Positions 11,480-23,204 of a stretch of 64,000 nt of DNA are shown piece by piece. Position 1 is the stretch's first letter; every line of letters starts with the position of its first letter. Where the stretch lies: the NCBI GenBank assembly GCA_963281255.1, contig OY725499.1:2561148-2625147 (forward strand). Direction: 5' to 3'. Both the position numbers and the translations under genes were made by a program. Source of the stretch: Aphrocallistes beatrix. Its lineage: Eukaryota > Porifera > Hexactinellida > Sceptrulophora > Aphrocallistidae. The notes below the pieces were generated by a model that ran no database searches, was not told where the DNA came from, and saw only the letters and a list, made by a program, of their open reading frames with translations.

Positions 11480-12810
11480 CGGGCATTCAATAAGTAGTCG
11501 TTATCATAGTATACTTTCCCCAAAACAAGTAATATAATTAATATCAATGCTGCAATTTCTCGAACTACTCTCCTTGATGCTGTATAACTAGTATTAGCCT
11601 CTTAATCCAATCCAAAAAACTTTTTTGAAGTCTCCACATGGTATACCTTTCATATACTGAAAAATCGCCGATCCGAGGTGAGGCCGACTTTCGAATTCCC
11701 TCCCTGAAAGGTGTTTCTTCAGCTTAGGGAAGAGCCAAAAGTCGCATGGAGCGAGGTCTGGTGATTAGGGAGGATGATCTAGCTCTACAACTCTCAGACT
11801 TTCCAACTTTTCCCTTACCAGCTTGGTCTAGTGGGGTCGGGCATTATCATGCAATAATCTCAATCCTCGAGTTCCAGTCCTTGGCCGTCGATTGTGGTAG
11901 AATTTCTCAACCTCAGATAGGCACTCACTCATGTAAAATGATCCAGTAATAGTGGTATTCTTGGGGACACAAATCTGGCACACTGGACCATAAGAATCAA
12001 AAAATATGCAGTACATAACCTTGGGGTTCCGGAAGTCATATCGAGGGATTATTGGTGGGTCCTGGCCTTTAGCTACCCATACTTTGTTAGCTTCCTTTGA
12101 CAAAGGCTCGCTATAACGCACCCAAGTCTCATCACCAGTCACGATCTCGAATAGACTCCTGGAGTCGGTTCTATCGAAGTCAGAAAGCAACTTTTGAGCA
12201 CATTGAACCCTCATAGTTTTCTGGGCCTGTGCTAGTGCATGCGGGACTCACCAAGCGCAGATTTTCCTAAATTGAAAATTGTCATGCACAATGGTATGAG
12301 CGGTTCCCGTTGAGACCCCAACTGCATTAGCTATCTCCATCAATGAAATAGGGGGTCTTCTTCAAGTAATTCGGAAACCTCGAGGACAAATTTGTCACTG
12401 GCGCCGGAAATCGGCCTCCCTGCTCTGGGCTTATCTTCTATCGACTCTCTTCCCTCACGAAAACGTCGGGTCCTGTCAACTATCGTGGAATATGGAAGAG
12501 TTCTATCATTATAAACCTCCATCAAATCCTTGTGGATGTCGGTTGAAGAAACTTGGAGCAGTGTATGAATCTTTACATAGGCTCGCTGCTCAGTTTTGAA
12601 ATCTGCACTCTCGGAAGCCATAATAAATGCCAGTATATAAAAATGCCAAACTAATAATAGCCACAGTATAAAAACCAAAGCTCAGAATTGAAAAAGTAAA
12701 GTATCATTTGAAAGAGCATCGGTAGGGCTACATTAGATATGCTAACCCAATTCTGAATTAAATGGAACAACCAAGATAAATTGCAATAACGACTACTTAT
12801 TGAACGCCCG
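11480..12810 (-). mobile_element. Near full-length mariner transposon
   Basis: The inverted ends CGGGCATTCAATAAGTAGTC and GACTACTTATTGAACGCCCG are flanked by TA (11,478-79; 12,811-12). The length of 1331 bp is normal for mariner. It contains one minus-strand transposase, now broken. Confidence 0.85.
11828..12621 (-). pseudogene. Mariner transposase, frameshifted
   Basis: Starts at an ATG at 12,621 ('MASESADFKTEQRAYVKI'), followed by the paired-like DNA-binding part with 'RFREGRESIEDKPRAGRP', to about 12,340. After a frame change the catalytic part continues from about 12,214 with 'TGDETWVRYSEP' (first catalytic Asp region), 'PPIIPRYDFRNPKVMYCIFFD' and 'LLHDNARPH' (second Asp). The C-terminal third runs out of frame towards 11,700. 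It belongs to the mariner lineage with G-x-E-T-W-V and H-D-N-A-R-P-H motifs. Not functional as it stands. Confidence 0.8.
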
Positions 12811-13082
12811 TAGTATTAACCGAATTACTGTATATTAACCAAAGAAAGCCGGGAAATTGAAGGGGGGATTTTTGAAAATTTCACGTTAAATTACGGTACT
12901 TTTTAGCCTGAATTGGACTAATTCTGCTTTAAAAACCTAACTTCTAAATTCTACTAACATACTTGCATTTGGATATTATATTTTAAATCTATATTTTTCA
13001 TTTATTTCAATATTAACTACCCATGATTGTATTGAAACGCCCACCGCCTAGGCGAAACGCGTTTCGCGTTGAAACGCATTTC

Positions 13083-13325
13083 GCATTTACAAGCGCACAT
13101 TTACAAGCGCTTCGCTTGCTTACGCTGCGCGGCTGGCGGACACTTTGCGTCCGCTGGAGGCTCCCTTCGGTCGCCTGGGGTCACATTGATTAATTAAAAG
13201 GGAGAAAACATCTCCAAATGTGTCTGTCTTAATGTTAAAATCGATATCACTCGAAAAATCATCAAATTTGTCAATTTTTGTTGATGCGTAATGATGACGT
13301 CATAACAGAGTGATGAAGTCATCAT
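13083..13325. repeat. REP-A fragment (reverse orientation)
   Basis: Starts at the GC-rich end (ACAAGCGCTTCGCTTGCTTA), then GGCGGACACTTTGCGTCC, and continues into the body with ATGATGACGTCATAACAGAG. The left terminus is absent. Confidence 0.7.
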
Positions 13326-13389
13326 TTTTTAGTTTTCATTTGTTGTATAGTAGCGCTATAATTATATGATCTTTTCAACTACTTAGGTG

Positions 13390-14400
13390 AGGAGAATGCC
13401 ACAACAAAGATTCGATCGTACACCGCCTGGAATCCAAGAGCCAACAGAACCATTACACCCAAACCCCCCAGCTCAACAGCATCAACTTTCAGATGAGGCA
13501 AAGCATCTAGCTGATTGTGATGATTCCATCAAATTATTTGATAGCAATATTTCGTCCATATGAATTTCGAACTATCCTGAACGAGACCCTAAATATCTGA
13601 AGCAGCCCAACATCTAGACTCTGCTCTGCATAATTATGCAGTCCCAACTTATCAGGAGATTAGATGTTTTATTGGACTATTGCTCTGGACCTCACTTGTC
13701 CAAATGCCTATCCATTCATATTTCACAGATTCTGAGATTTACTACTTACCTCATTTTCATTAACATTTAACGTGACAGGTTTGAGCAACTTTTAACCATG
13801 CTTCATATAACAGATAACCAACAGCAGCGAAAAGATTTGATGCCACCTCAGATCGTTACTATCTACCTACAATTCCAACTGCATCAAACTGCTGAATCCT
13901 GCTTCTCTCTCCATCTCTCTCCATAGACGAAATGATGGTAAAGTTTTATGGAAGGAGTGTCGTCCGGCAGTACATCAAGGCTAAGCCCAAGAAATATGGC
14001 GTCAAGTTGTGGTTAATTTGTTGTGGGTGTTGTGGGTACTCCTTAACACAGACTATTATTTAGGTAGTACGAGTGAGTCAGTGGGCGGGCGTAATGTGGT
14101 GCTACAACGATCTCAACCATTATTAGATAAAGGCCATGTCACCTACTGCGACCGTTTTTCTCATCTGGATCTGGCAGCATATTTACGTTCAAGAAAAACA
14201 GGTCTCTTCCTCTTAATCTCAATTATTTAGTCGAACATATGCATCCACTGACATGGGCTTTCAAATAGTTCACATGCGAGGCTAAGTTTGATTACCACCA
14301 TAATGGAACAGTAGAAAAGCTGTACTCCAAAGAACCCGTCTCCCTAACAGTTTTAATGGATAAGAAGTATCGTGCAGAGACAAGAAAGTAGTTTTATTAC
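13390..14400 (+). pseudogene. PiggyBac-type transposase relic
   Basis: Conserved blocks of the DDE_Tnp_1_7 (piggyBac) family are scattered over several frames: 'YQEIRCFIGLLLWTSL' near 13,660, 'SIDEMMVKFYGRSVVRQYIK' near 13,925 (the D-E-M-M block that includes a catalytic Asp), 'KPKKYGVKLWLICCG' near 13,985, and 'YCDRFFSHLDLAAYLRSRKTG' (restored frame) near 14,145. Many stops and frameshifts, and no TTAA-flanked ends were identified. An old dead copy. Confidence 0.75.
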
Positions 14401-14510
14401 TAAATGCGAGATATGGCAGTTAACATTATATGTGACTATTATAATTAACTTTACAGACAATCACAATAATCAATGATAATTACATACGACTTAAGACTAT
14501 CACTCTAGAA

Positions 14511-16420
14511 CAGTGGTCCGCAACCTGTGGTCTGCGGACCCCTTAGGGGTCCGCAAAAACATTTCAAGGGTCCACCAACGATGTAGGGGTCCGCAAGCAT
14601 ATTATGGGGTCCATGATTTTATATTTTATGTTGTATTCGAGCTGTATTTTAAATAACGCCTCTATTCCATTCATTCATTAAGGGAAGCCAGTTTTCAAGT
14701 AGCAAGAAATTTGTTTTGTCGCTACACTTTACCCAAGGTGATATAATTGTAGTTCTATATTGTATTATAGTATGTTTCGGAAGTTGAGATTGTAGGTTTC
14801 TTAAGTTTTAGTGTTGTATAAATACTACACTAACTATGTGTTTACTGCATATTGGTCGTAATTTGGAGAGCGAATTTTATAACAACAAACAAAATGGCAT
14901 CAAAGAGGAACGCATCTGGAAGTAATCCAGTGATAAAGAAAAGAACTTATAGCAGTGAATACCTTAGTTTTGGATTCATTAAATCACGAGTTGACTTAAA
15001 CAAACCAGAATGTATTTTCTGTGGAGATATTTTGTCGTATGATGCCATGAAGCCAGCGAAATTAAAACGCCATCAGGAATCACGACATGCAAGCACTTTA
15101 GGTCAAAACTCAGCGTACTTTAAGGTAAGAAGTTTTAAAATCTTAATTTGAAACACAATATACTTGTACAAATAAAAGTAGTAATCCATTAAATCTTTAT
15201 TCTTTCAAAAACATAAATGGTATTCTGTACGGTGCTTATATACTCTTTTTTCTTTCAGCGCAAGAGGGAGCTATACATTGCTAAGAGGACCACAATCATA
15301 ACAGATGCATTTTCTCAGCAAAACAAAGACCTGGTTAATGCTACACAGGCATCGTACTTGGTGAGTCTTAACATTGCGAAATCCAAAAAGCCACATACCA
15401 TCGGAGAGGAACTAATAAAACCATCTTGTGTACAAATTACCTCGCTGTTATGTGGTGAGCAAGCTGCAAACAAAATCAAGAGCGTTCCTCTGTCAGCCGA
15501 AACTGTGAAGAGGAGGATCGATGACATGGCTCAAAATTTCCAGCAACAACTATTAGATAAAGTTCGGGAGTCCAAATTTGCAATCCAGCTTGATGAGTCT
15601 ACAACTGTTTCTAGTGAGGCACTGCTTCTCATCTATGTGAGATATATTTCAAACAATAATCTGCAAAATGAATACTTCACTCAGTGAATCTTACATCAAA
15701 AACGAGAGGTGCGGATATCTTTGCTGCTGTGGATTGTTTCTTCAAAGAACACAATCTTAATTATGAAAATCGCGTGGGATGCTGCATGACGGCGCTGCTG
15801 CGATGATGGGGAAGAACATTGGCTTTAACACCCAATTGAAAGCTGTTGCACCTCACTGCCGTATCATATACTGCTTTATTCACAGACAAGCACAAACAAG
15901 CATTCACAGACAAGCACAGGGCCAAAAACTTTCAATTGAACTTCATGATGTGATAACGTTTGCGAAAAAGTGGTAAATCTTCTCAAAGCAAAAGCTCTCA
16001 ACTCACGACTTTTCTCTGAGTGATGTCCTGATGAGAAACATAAAACTCTACTTCTGCATACAGAAGTAAGGTGGCTTTCTCGTGGACGTGTCCTTGGACG
16101 ACTTTTTGAATTGTGTGATAAAGTCAGAGAATTCCTGAGAAATACTGAAAGTGAGTACATAACATATTTCGAGTCACATGAGTTCATATTGCGTTTGGCG
16201 TATTTGTCTGACATTTTTGATCATTTCAACCAAGCAAATTTGAAATTGCAAGGTCCTGAAACTAAAGTACAAGCTTTCTGTGCAGTCACTGTCATCAAAA
16301 CTAAGGCTCGCAATCGTCTTGTTATTCACAACAATCTCAGAATGGCACTGACTTCCTAATATAGAAGAACTTGTGATACTTTCCCAAGGACAAGGAAGTC
16401 ATTAAATACAAGTTTTACAA
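14511..16420 (+). mobile_element. hAT element, right end truncated
   Basis: The left end CAGTGGTCCGCAACCTGTGG followed by GGACCCCTTAGGGGTCC is a hAT (Charlie/ZBED-type) terminus. A decayed BED-finger transposase follows. The right terminus is missing: sequence gives way to a REP-A end at about 16,427. Confidence 0.8.
14894..16359 (+). pseudogene. hAT transposase of the SCAND3/ZBED5-like type, with intron and frameshifts
   Basis: Exon 1 (14,894-15,124; 77 codons, phase 0) carries a BED zinc finger: 'CIFCGDILSYDAMKPAKLKRH' region with C..C and H....H spacing. A convincing intron follows (15,125-15,258; GTAAGA...TTTCAG). Exon 2 continues with 'KSKKPHTIGEELIKPSC', the 'ETVKRRIDDMA' block and 'FAIQLDESTTVS' (first catalytic Asp). 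A frameshift near 15,680 and another near 15,775 break the frame before 'HDGAAAMMGKNIGF' (DGA motif). 'LLLHTEVRWLSRGRVLGRLFEL' (HT-RWLSRG motif) follows near 16,050. A 21-bp internal duplication lies at about 15,885-15,920. The C-terminal dimerisation region is absent. Confidence 0.8.
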
Positions 16421-16426
16421 TTATCC

Positions 16427-16518
16427 TTACTATTAAAACTCGATTAATCTATATGTATATGTATATACAATCTCTCTCTCTCTATATATATATACGTATA
16501 TATATATATATATATATA
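16427..16518. repeat. REP-A terminal piece and TA microsatellite
   Basis: ATCCTTACTATTAAAACTCG end followed by (TA)n and CT/TA microsatellite; it abuts the Tc1-like foldback element. Confidence 0.6.
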
Positions 16519-17809
16519 GTACCCAGACAAAAGTATTTGCACACTTCATTATCTCACGTTGATTTAATATTAAAATTGGTCTATTTATGAAGATTAAAAC
16601 TCCGAAACGGTAAGTGATACAACTAATCGGGTTTCAGATTCGAAATCTTCGCATTCGAATTAGTCATTGTAGGATATTTCTAATCAATTATTAATTCCCA
16701 ATGTTTCTATTCGTGGAGAGAAATGTAATCAATTCGTGGAGAGAAATGTAATCAAACTATTACAGATACTGTAATTTTGATTTCAAATTCATATTCTACA
16801 CATTCGAATTACTCAGGTTAGTTGCTTTCTATTGATTTATTCATTTTCAAGGTTAAGATTCATCAAAATGTGCCACTTTGTGCCACTCCTCGCCATCATG
16901 TTTAATGGTAACAAGCGCGCTTGGCTTGCTTGCGCTGCGTGGCTGGCGGACACTTTGTGTCCGCCGGAGGCTCCCTTCGGTCGCCTGGGGTCACATTGGT
17001 TAATTATAAGGTGAATAACATCTCTAAATACGTCTGTCCTACTGTGATAATTAATCGATATCGCACGAAAAATCACCAAATTTATCAATTTTTAAAATTT
17101 TTGATGAGTAATGATGACGTCATAACAAAGTGATGAGTCTTCATTTTTTGATGAGAGTTGCATCATATGTGAAATATGTTAGTATACAGATTCTATTAAA
17201 ATTTCAGCCTTCTATCTCCTATAATGGCTGAGTTATACTCGAATAACTGTGTTGCTTAACTTTTAAAAATGTAACAATGACGTCATAATTCCATGATGAG
17301 TCGACATTTTTTCTCTGAGCTCAGAACTTACTGGAGCCATAGCCAAAAGACTCCCACATGCCAAAAATCAGCTTTCTGGGTCTGACAGTTTCTCCAATCA
17401 ATTCGTTACATATATATATATATATATATACACAAACATTAATCGAGTTTTAATAGTAAGGATGGAAGTGAAAAGTGACATAGATCGATACAAATTCAGC
17501 TTATGAATGAATATGGCAATAGAAAGCTTCAAACCTGAGTAAATTGAATGTATAGAATATGAATTTGAAATCGAAATTACAGTATCTGATACGATAGATT
17601 AGCAGTGATTGATAATTTGAAATAATTGGGAATTAGTAATTGATTAGAAATATCCTACAATAATTAATTCGAATGCGAAGATTTCGAATTTGAAACCCGA
17701 TTAGTTGTATCACGTACCGTTCGGAGTTTTAATCTTCATGAATAGACCCATTTTAGTATTAAATGCACGTAAGATAATGAAGTGTGCAAATACTTTTGTC
17801 CGGGTAGTG
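16519..17809. mobile_element. Tc1-like foldback MITE containing a REP-A insertion
   Basis: The left arm TACCCAGACAAAAGTATTTG and right arm CAAATACTTTTGTCCGGGTA are the ends of arms of about 200-300 bp that can be followed base by base in reverse (e.g. GATACAACTAATCGGGTTTC on the left, GAAACCCGATTAGTTGTATC on the right). The right end is followed by TA. A REP-A copy splits the centre at about 16,909-17,463. The left terminus has lost a few bases. Confidence 0.75.
16909..17463. repeat. REP-A copy (reverse), nested in the Tc1-like MITE
   Basis: Runs from the GC-rich end (CAAGCGCGCTTGGCTTGCTT) through the body with CREs at 17,115-17,122 and 17,278-17,285, to the terminus ATCGAGTTTTAATAGTAAGG. 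This copy starts exactly at the hairpin with no second ATCCTTACTATTAAAAC end, suggesting the GC-rich hairpin is a true element boundary. Confidence 0.75.
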
Positions 17810-17883
17810 TACTCTGTGATTCCCTATACTGAAATACTGCTAACATCACCTCGATTTTAATCCCTTCCATCCAAACAATCGGC

Positions 17884-18520
17884 ATGGTTGGAAATATCTC
17901 AATTTCAGTTGATATGGGAGACAATCAGAAATTTGATATGAGAGACAATCAGAAATTAGCTGGGATCCAGCTGAGATCTGATAAAAGTTCCTTTGGGTTC
18001 CAAGAGTTTTTGGGTCATATTATCACCCCAAATGGACATAAGCCGATTCTTGATACTGTTGCAAAGATAATTGACTACACTCCTCCGCAGGGCCGGCGGA
18101 ACTGGTCCGGCTGGTCCCGCTTTGGCCGGACCAATTTTATGCCATTATGGCTTATTTTCATATGCAAATTTGCTTTTGGCCGGACCAACTTTCGTTATGG
18201 CCGGACCAATAAAAAGTTGCTTCCGGGCCTGCTCCGGGAGATAGGAAAGGCGTGCTGAGGTTCTTAGGATTGGTCAACTTTTCTAGAGATTATATCCTGA
18301 ATTTCGCACAGATTGCAGAACCACTCTACCGTCTGACTCGAAAGAATTCTCCCTGGGTATGGGATTCCCTTGCATCCGAAGCATTCACAGCGATCAAATG
18401 CTTTTTGTGGGCCGGTCACTGCTTTTAGTTTACCCCAACTGAGAAGAGCCATTCTACCTCCAAACTGATGCATCCCGTTGGAGGTGTCTTGTCTCAAAGG
18501 AATTCGGAGGGTGATCTCGA
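17884..18520 (+). pseudogene. Gypsy-type reverse transcriptase/RNase H fragment
   Basis: 'FLGHIITPNGHKPILDTVAK' at 18,005-18,065 and, after a small MITE, 'RFLGLVNFSRDYILNFAQIAEPLYRL' near 18,260-18,330 are the RT thumb/connection of Ty3/Gypsy elements. An RNase H beginning ('LQTDAS') follows near 18,455. Frames are broken and no LTR is seen. Confidence 0.7.
18088..18231. mobile_element. Small MITE, word GGCCGGACCAA, with 5-bp duplication
   Basis: The ends CAGGGCCGGCGGAAC and GTTGCTTCCGGGCCTG are flanked by CTCCG on both sides (18,083-18,087; 18,232-18,236). GGCCGGACCAA occurs three times inside in the same orientation. Inserted in the Gypsy fragment. Related to 5309-5545. Confidence 0.75.
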
Positions 18521-18538
18521 GCCTGTAGCCTACTAGTA

Positions 18539-18862
18539 CCGTATTGCTTCGAATAAGCGCCTCGGCGCTTATTTATTTCGTGCAACCTTTAGACCCGGTG
18601 CTTATTCAAGCCCCGGCGCTTATTTTTTTCATTCGCTATTTTGACCCGGCTCTCTTTTTTTTGTTTACTGCATTGACTGGCACTTTTATTTTTGCCACAA
18701 CTGAGATTGTTAGTTCTATTAAAAAAGGATAATGTAATGTTTCAAAAAGCACTTGTATATATGCCACTACTGAGAATACTAGTTTGATATGATGTTCAGA
18801 GAACTAAAATGCCCCGCCTCCGACGCTTATTCGAGCCCCGGCGCTTATTCAGGGAAATACGG
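18539..18862. mobile_element. TA-flanked MITE, word CGCTTATTCGAGCCCCGG
   Basis: The ends CCGTATTGCTTCGAATAAGC and GCTTATTCAGGGAAATACGG are flanked by TA. The interior repeats GGCGCTTATT, GGTGCTTATTCAAGCCCCGG and GACGCTTATTCGAGCCCCGG. A lone end of the same family (GCGGGGCGATTATTCAGGGAAATACC) lies near 57,635. Confidence 0.8.
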
Positions 18863-18889
18863 TACATCATTGTTTCGATTGCGGATTGG

Positions 18890-19130
18890 TTGCAACGTAT
18901 GGGAATGAGTATAACTTATTTTAAAGAATTCAATTTGAATCCTAAAATTAGATAGTTATCGTGCTGAAAACAACTCATTCCAATTAATTAAAATTAGTTC
19001 ACTGAAGTTAAAAATCACCCATGATATTCTATTTCTAGTGGAAACGCATTTTGACTAGTCGAAACGCGTTTCGAATAGAAAGTCAGTCAAAACGCGTTTC
19101 GACTGGAAACGCATTCTGACTGCAACATAT
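18890..19130. repeat. GAAACGCGTTTCG word cluster
   Basis: Four to five GAAACGC(A/G)TTTTGACT / GTCGAAACGCGTTTCGAAT words lie within 100 bp (19,035-19,120). The same palindromic word forms the ends of the element at 11.3-13.1 kb. Probably a decayed relative. Confidence 0.5.
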
Positions 19131-19139
19131 ACTAATATA

Positions 19140-19745
19140 TTAAAACTCTAAGCCGCGCAGCGCAAGCAAGCGAAGCGCGCTTGTACGTATACTACTAAGT
19201 AATACAGTATTAATCGAGTTTAATAGTAAAGATATAGTAACGAATTGATTAAAGAAACTGCCGGGCGTAGAAAGCTAAATTTTGGCATTTGGGAGTCTTT
19301 TGGCTATGGCTTCACTAGGATCTGAGCTCAGAACAAAATGTCGACTCATCATGGAATTATGACGTCATTGTCACATTTTTAAAAGTTAGGCAATACAGCT
19401 ATTCGAGCATAACTCAGCCATTATGGTAGATAAAAGGCTGAAATCTTTAGAGAATCTGTATACTAACACGCCTCACTTATGATGCAACTATCATCAAAAA
19501 ATGTATATTCATCACTTGTTATGACGTCATCCATACTCATCAAAAATTTAAAAATTTATAATTTTCTGTGATTTTTCTTGTGATATCTTTTTTAACACTG
19601 AGATGGAAATTTTCTTAGATGTTATCTCCCTCATAATTAACTAATGAGACCCCAGGCGACCGAGGGGAGGCTCCGGCGGACACAAAGTGTTCGTCAGCAG
19701 CGCAGCGCAAGCGTCGAAGTCAAGCGCGCTTATACTCTTTGTGTA
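19140..19745. repeat. REP-A copies, tandem pieces
   Basis: A GC-rich end (GCGCAGCGCAAGCAAGCGAAGC) at 19,155 is followed by TTAATCGAGTTTAATAGTAAAG and a second body (19,230-19,735) with a CRE at about 19,360 and the GC-rich hairpin again at about 19,660-19,730. Confidence 0.65.
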
Positions 19746-20321
19746 CACAATTTCCGTACACACTGTATATGAATATTTTACCTCTTCTCCTATAGGGCAG
19801 TAAATCGACTGGATCGCCAGCGCACGCGCAAAAGAAAGGCAGCAACAAGTAATTGATTGTCCGCTAGCAATCAACTAAGTTAAATTGGCGATTACAACTA
19901 TCTACAATCAATCTATGTTCGTTAGAGTTAGTATGCATCATGAATACTCATGAATACTCATGATTACTTGATGATACATCTGATTACTTATAAATTATAT
20001 AAATTATACAGTGATTATACTGTGATTAAATTATACAGTGTGATTAAATTATACAATTATTCAATACTATTGCAACATGAATAAATGCGATTATTTTATG
20101 GGTTGTTATCCGGGATTACCCACCATTGAGCGTCTCTCTTATATTACATAATCTACACTGTATAGATATATTCGATTGTTGTGTACTGTTTATCCTTACT
20201 ATTAAAACTACTAGATGTAAAAATATGTACAAAATCCTTTTCATTTCTATACGAGGTATTAAAAACTACTATTCTCATGCGAACAAGCTACTACTACTAT
20301 TCGCATGCGTAAAAGCTACTA
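19746..20321. other. AT-rich non-coding, no gene seen
   Basis: Contains imperfect tandem repeats of TAAATTATACAGTGTGATT and CATGAATACT at 19,930-20,060, a lone REP-A-type TATCCTTACTATTAAAACT near 20,190, and ATTCTCATGCGAACAAGCTACTAC-type duplications near 20,270-20,320. Confidence 0.4.
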
Positions 20322-20477
20322 CAGTGGAATTCGCTTATTAGCAACTCCCTTATTAGCAATCAACTTTCAGGTCACAAGTGAATATTTTGTGTTAATTCTG
20401 TTCCCTTATTAGCAACTTCGCGTATTAGCAACCATTTTATGAGCAAAACTCGAGTTGCTAATAAGCGAATTCCACTG
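20322..20477. mobile_element. TA-flanked MITE, word TTATTAGCAAC
   Basis: The ends CAGTGGAATTCGCTTATTAG and CTAATAAGCGAATTCCACTG are an inverted repeat flanked by TA. The word (C/T)TTATTAGCAAC(T/C) is repeated five times, in inverted orientation at the two ends. Confidence 0.85.
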
Positions 20478-20479
20478 TA

Positions 20480-21669
20480 TTTGCATTTGTAAATAAATTT
20501 CAATTATGGATCATATTCAAGGAAATGTCATAAAAATTTCCCCCAGAATGGCATAGGCGTAGGCTACGGGCGGGTTGGTAGGGCCTTTGCCTTACATGAA
20601 TTAGTTTAAGGCGATTTCCTTCTATTAAGTGTGATACGATTTGTCCAAAATGCCCTACCAATCATTTAAGCCTAAAGACCTCACTCAATCCTCATTCTGA
20701 GTCTACTGCTCCTGGAATGGTATACCCCAGTCCTTGTTATTAATACAATTTGAGGGTATAAATACATTTACAATTTAAATACGTACTATTGTGCGTCAGA
20801 ATGGCCATGTGAAAGTCACCGAAGCGTATATACATTAGATGAACAATGCTCAGGAGTTCAAAATTCCTAAATATACTTAACCCACATATTAATACTGTAT
20901 TGTTATAGATTTGTTATATCACAGTCGATACTAAGAAGTAACTCATTCTAGTATTACCAACACTTAAACAATTGTTGTTACTAAAATCCAGGACAAGACG
21001 GGACAGCTGCAAAATATCCCAAAATATTCTGACCTCTCTCGGTTTACTACGCTAAGAACTCCCAATCCACTAAGTCTATTGTTACTCATGGTAGAGCGGA
21101 GATGATTTTTACTCGACCCATCAAGGAGAACGACGTTCATTTGCAGCCGTAGTGCAAGGCAGAGTACATGCAATGGTCAGACAGTTGTGCAATTATAGGG
21201 ATATTTATATCGCATGAAAAGATGCACAGACTGCAAAAATACAATCAAATTGAAGGAAGATCTTCTGCTTCCCTCCGAAGATGGTTACGCACAACAGTGA
21301 CTTCAGTTCTTAACATTTCGGCCTCAACCAGTTCTAAACAATCCGAAACATTTAAGGACGCGATGATAGCTGCCTCAAGAAACATTTCAGATCCTAGAGT
21401 CAGAGCAGATATGCCATGATAGATGTCATTGTACTCTTGTTCAAGGAAACGCTGGTTGGTTCTTCATGGACAGCAGCGCATATAGGGATATACACCAACT
21501 GACGGAACTTATCAGCTCCCTGATATTGTTACGATACTCTACCATATCTGCTCTAGCCTTTCTGCTACGACGAGCAGGTGACGCTGATAGCCAACACTAG
21601 TCAATAATAGCGTTAGCTTTTGTTAGCTATCTGTTCCTATTGCTCACCTGCGTTTGGAAACATTTGGGG
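20480..21669. other. Unassigned intergenic sequence
   Basis: A short inverted repeat GGTTGGTAGGGC / GCCCTACCAATC (20,573-20,584 and 20,652-20,663) may bound a tiny MITE. Frames near 21,168-21,419 (plus) and 20,964-21,173 (minus) show no family and no start context, so they are not called as genes. Confidence 0.4.
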
Positions 21670-22030
21670 ATCCCATACTTACCACCCCTTTTAAAAATTT
21701 CCCTGGATTTTAGGAGTGAAATCCTTGTTTTTAATGGTAAATCCCTGGATATTATTATACTTTAAAATTTAAAGACTAAATTAGCAATATTATCAATCAA
21801 TTGACTTAAATTTCGAAATAAAGTTAATGTGACGCCTTATATACAGTAGGCTATGGAGGAACCTAAAATTATTCAATAAATTCTATAAACTATATCACAA
21901 TAGTGGAAATTATTTTAGGCTAGTCAAGTTCAAAATCTCTGGATTTTTCATTAAATCCCTGGACCCCTGGATTATAAATCATTTCCCTGGGTAATTCAGG
22001 GATTCCTGGAGGGTTGGCGAATATGGGATC
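21670..22030. mobile_element. MITE, word AATCCCTGGA
   Basis: The ends GATCCCATACTTACCACCCC and GGGTTGGCGAATATGGGATC form an imperfect inverted repeat. AAATCCCTGGA, TTTCCCTGGATT and related words recur at both ends in opposite orientations. A partial relative lies at 8195-8655. Confidence 0.65.
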
Positions 22031-22129
22031 AATCTCTTCGCTTACTAAGCACACTATCTGTTGTGCTCTATCTAGACCCTAGAGTAAGCTCCAGACACTG
22101 CAGTGCTTCAGTAATGCCAGCGCATTGCA

Positions 22130-22260
22130 CTAAGGGGGAAGCTGCATTAGTTCGAATTGTTGATTTGTCGAATGTCTGAATAGATTTTTGTATGTTCTGC
22201 ATTTGTCCGAATTTTGAAGTTTGCGTTTGTCCAACTGAAGTATGCATTTGTTTGGAGTGT
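22130..22260. repeat. GCATTTGTCCGAA word cluster
   Basis: Degenerate repeats of GCATTTGTCCGAATTTTGAAGT (CTGCATTAGTTCGAA, GTTGATTTGTCGAA, GCGTTTGTCCAACTGAAGT, GCATTTGTTTGGAG) resemble the terminal arrays of the other word-type MITEs. Only one side was identified. Confidence 0.4.
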
Positions 22261-22404
22261 TTTTTCTGATGAAAGGGTTGTGTATAGAGGCCTTTTAGGT
22301 GATGCTTCTTGCCCCGCTTTGAGGTCATTGAGGCATTTTGGTCAGGAAATATATTGTAATGCTAGGATTTTGCAGTTTTTAGGAGTGATGTTTATTTACA
22401 AACT

Positions 22405-22640
22405 ATGAAAAAAATTCGCAAACCTTCCTTACTCCGAGATCTTCCTTCAGAATGCGGTAAATACTTCCCGTTGAGACATCCGTATACTTAGAATTCTCTT
22501 CAATAGAGCAGCAAGGGTCATTTTGAAGAAATTCACCAAATAACTCAATTGAGGGTTCACAGGTTGCAGATTTAGGCCCACCAGTCCGAGGTTCATCTTC
22601 AATGCTGTCTCTTCCCTCTCTGAATAGTTGAGCCCACCTT
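22405..22640 (-). pseudogene. Mariner transposase N-terminal fragment
   Basis: The minus strand reads 'WAQLFREGRDSIEDEPRTGG' from about 22,635, then 'STGSIYRILKEDLGVRKVC' at about 22,410-22,470. This is the HTH and linker half of a mariner transposase of the same kind as the one at 11.5-12.8 kb. It lacks an ATG and the catalytic half. Confidence 0.65.
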
Positions 22641-22649
22641 CTGGATTAC

Positions 22650-23159
22650 TTTAATTGGTGCATGACCCAAAATCTTTTGCTCAAAATATAGTCAATATAT
22701 ATATATCAAATTGCCGGAAATTTGATGCTGAGCACGAATATGACAAAACTGATTTGCAATCATTTGAAAGGCTAAAATCAGTTTTCAAATCCGCCGATTT
22801 TTATAGTCTGGAGTCAAAGACGGGGTCGTGCCAAATCACTTTCTGACATTCCGATTTCGATAAACTTTTAGTATTTTACTCCTAAGACGTGATATTACGG
22901 AAAAATGCAATTTAAAAAAATAATTGAGAGTCTCAACTCAATTAACTTATTCTTATGTAGAAAATTATCAACCTCTGCCACTTTGTGCCACTAATCGCAA
23001 TCATCTATAATGGCTGTGACTTGGGACAAGTAGTATCAAGTATCAAATTTTGATATTTATTAACTTGGGAGTTAGTAATTAAGTTGAGGATCTCAATTAT
23101 GAGCAATTAGAATGTGTAGTTTACGAATACCTTTTAGATAAACTTGCAAGGATACTATA
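22650..23159. other. AT-rich non-coding with Tc1-MITE-like core
   Basis: 22,975-23,020 (CCTCTGCCACTTTGTGCCACT...ATAATGGC) resembles the centre of the Tc1-like foldback MITEs at 16.85 and 49.6 kb. No gene is supported. Confidence 0.4.
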
Positions 23160-23204
23160 CCCCCTGTTGACCAATTTGCATCTCTTCAGGAGCTGGATAG
23201 TAGG

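Larger units (their letters stand above)
11320..13075. mobile_element. Palindromic MITE with GCGAAACGCGTTTCGC ends, hosting a mariner
   Basis: The arms GCGAAACGCGTTTCGCCTAG followed by GGGCGTTTCAATACAATC (left) are mirrored at about 13,005-13,070, where the inverse plus a GTTGAAACGC extension is seen. A mariner (11,480-12,810) sits between them. The word GAAACGC(G/A)TTTCG also recurs at 19,035-19,120. Confidence 0.7.

Noticed and set aside
22900..23204. Possible 5' LTR of the Gypsy element
   Set aside because: No match to the 3' LTR start TGTTATAGTTGAG anywhere upstream; sequence resembles a Tc1-type MITE instead.
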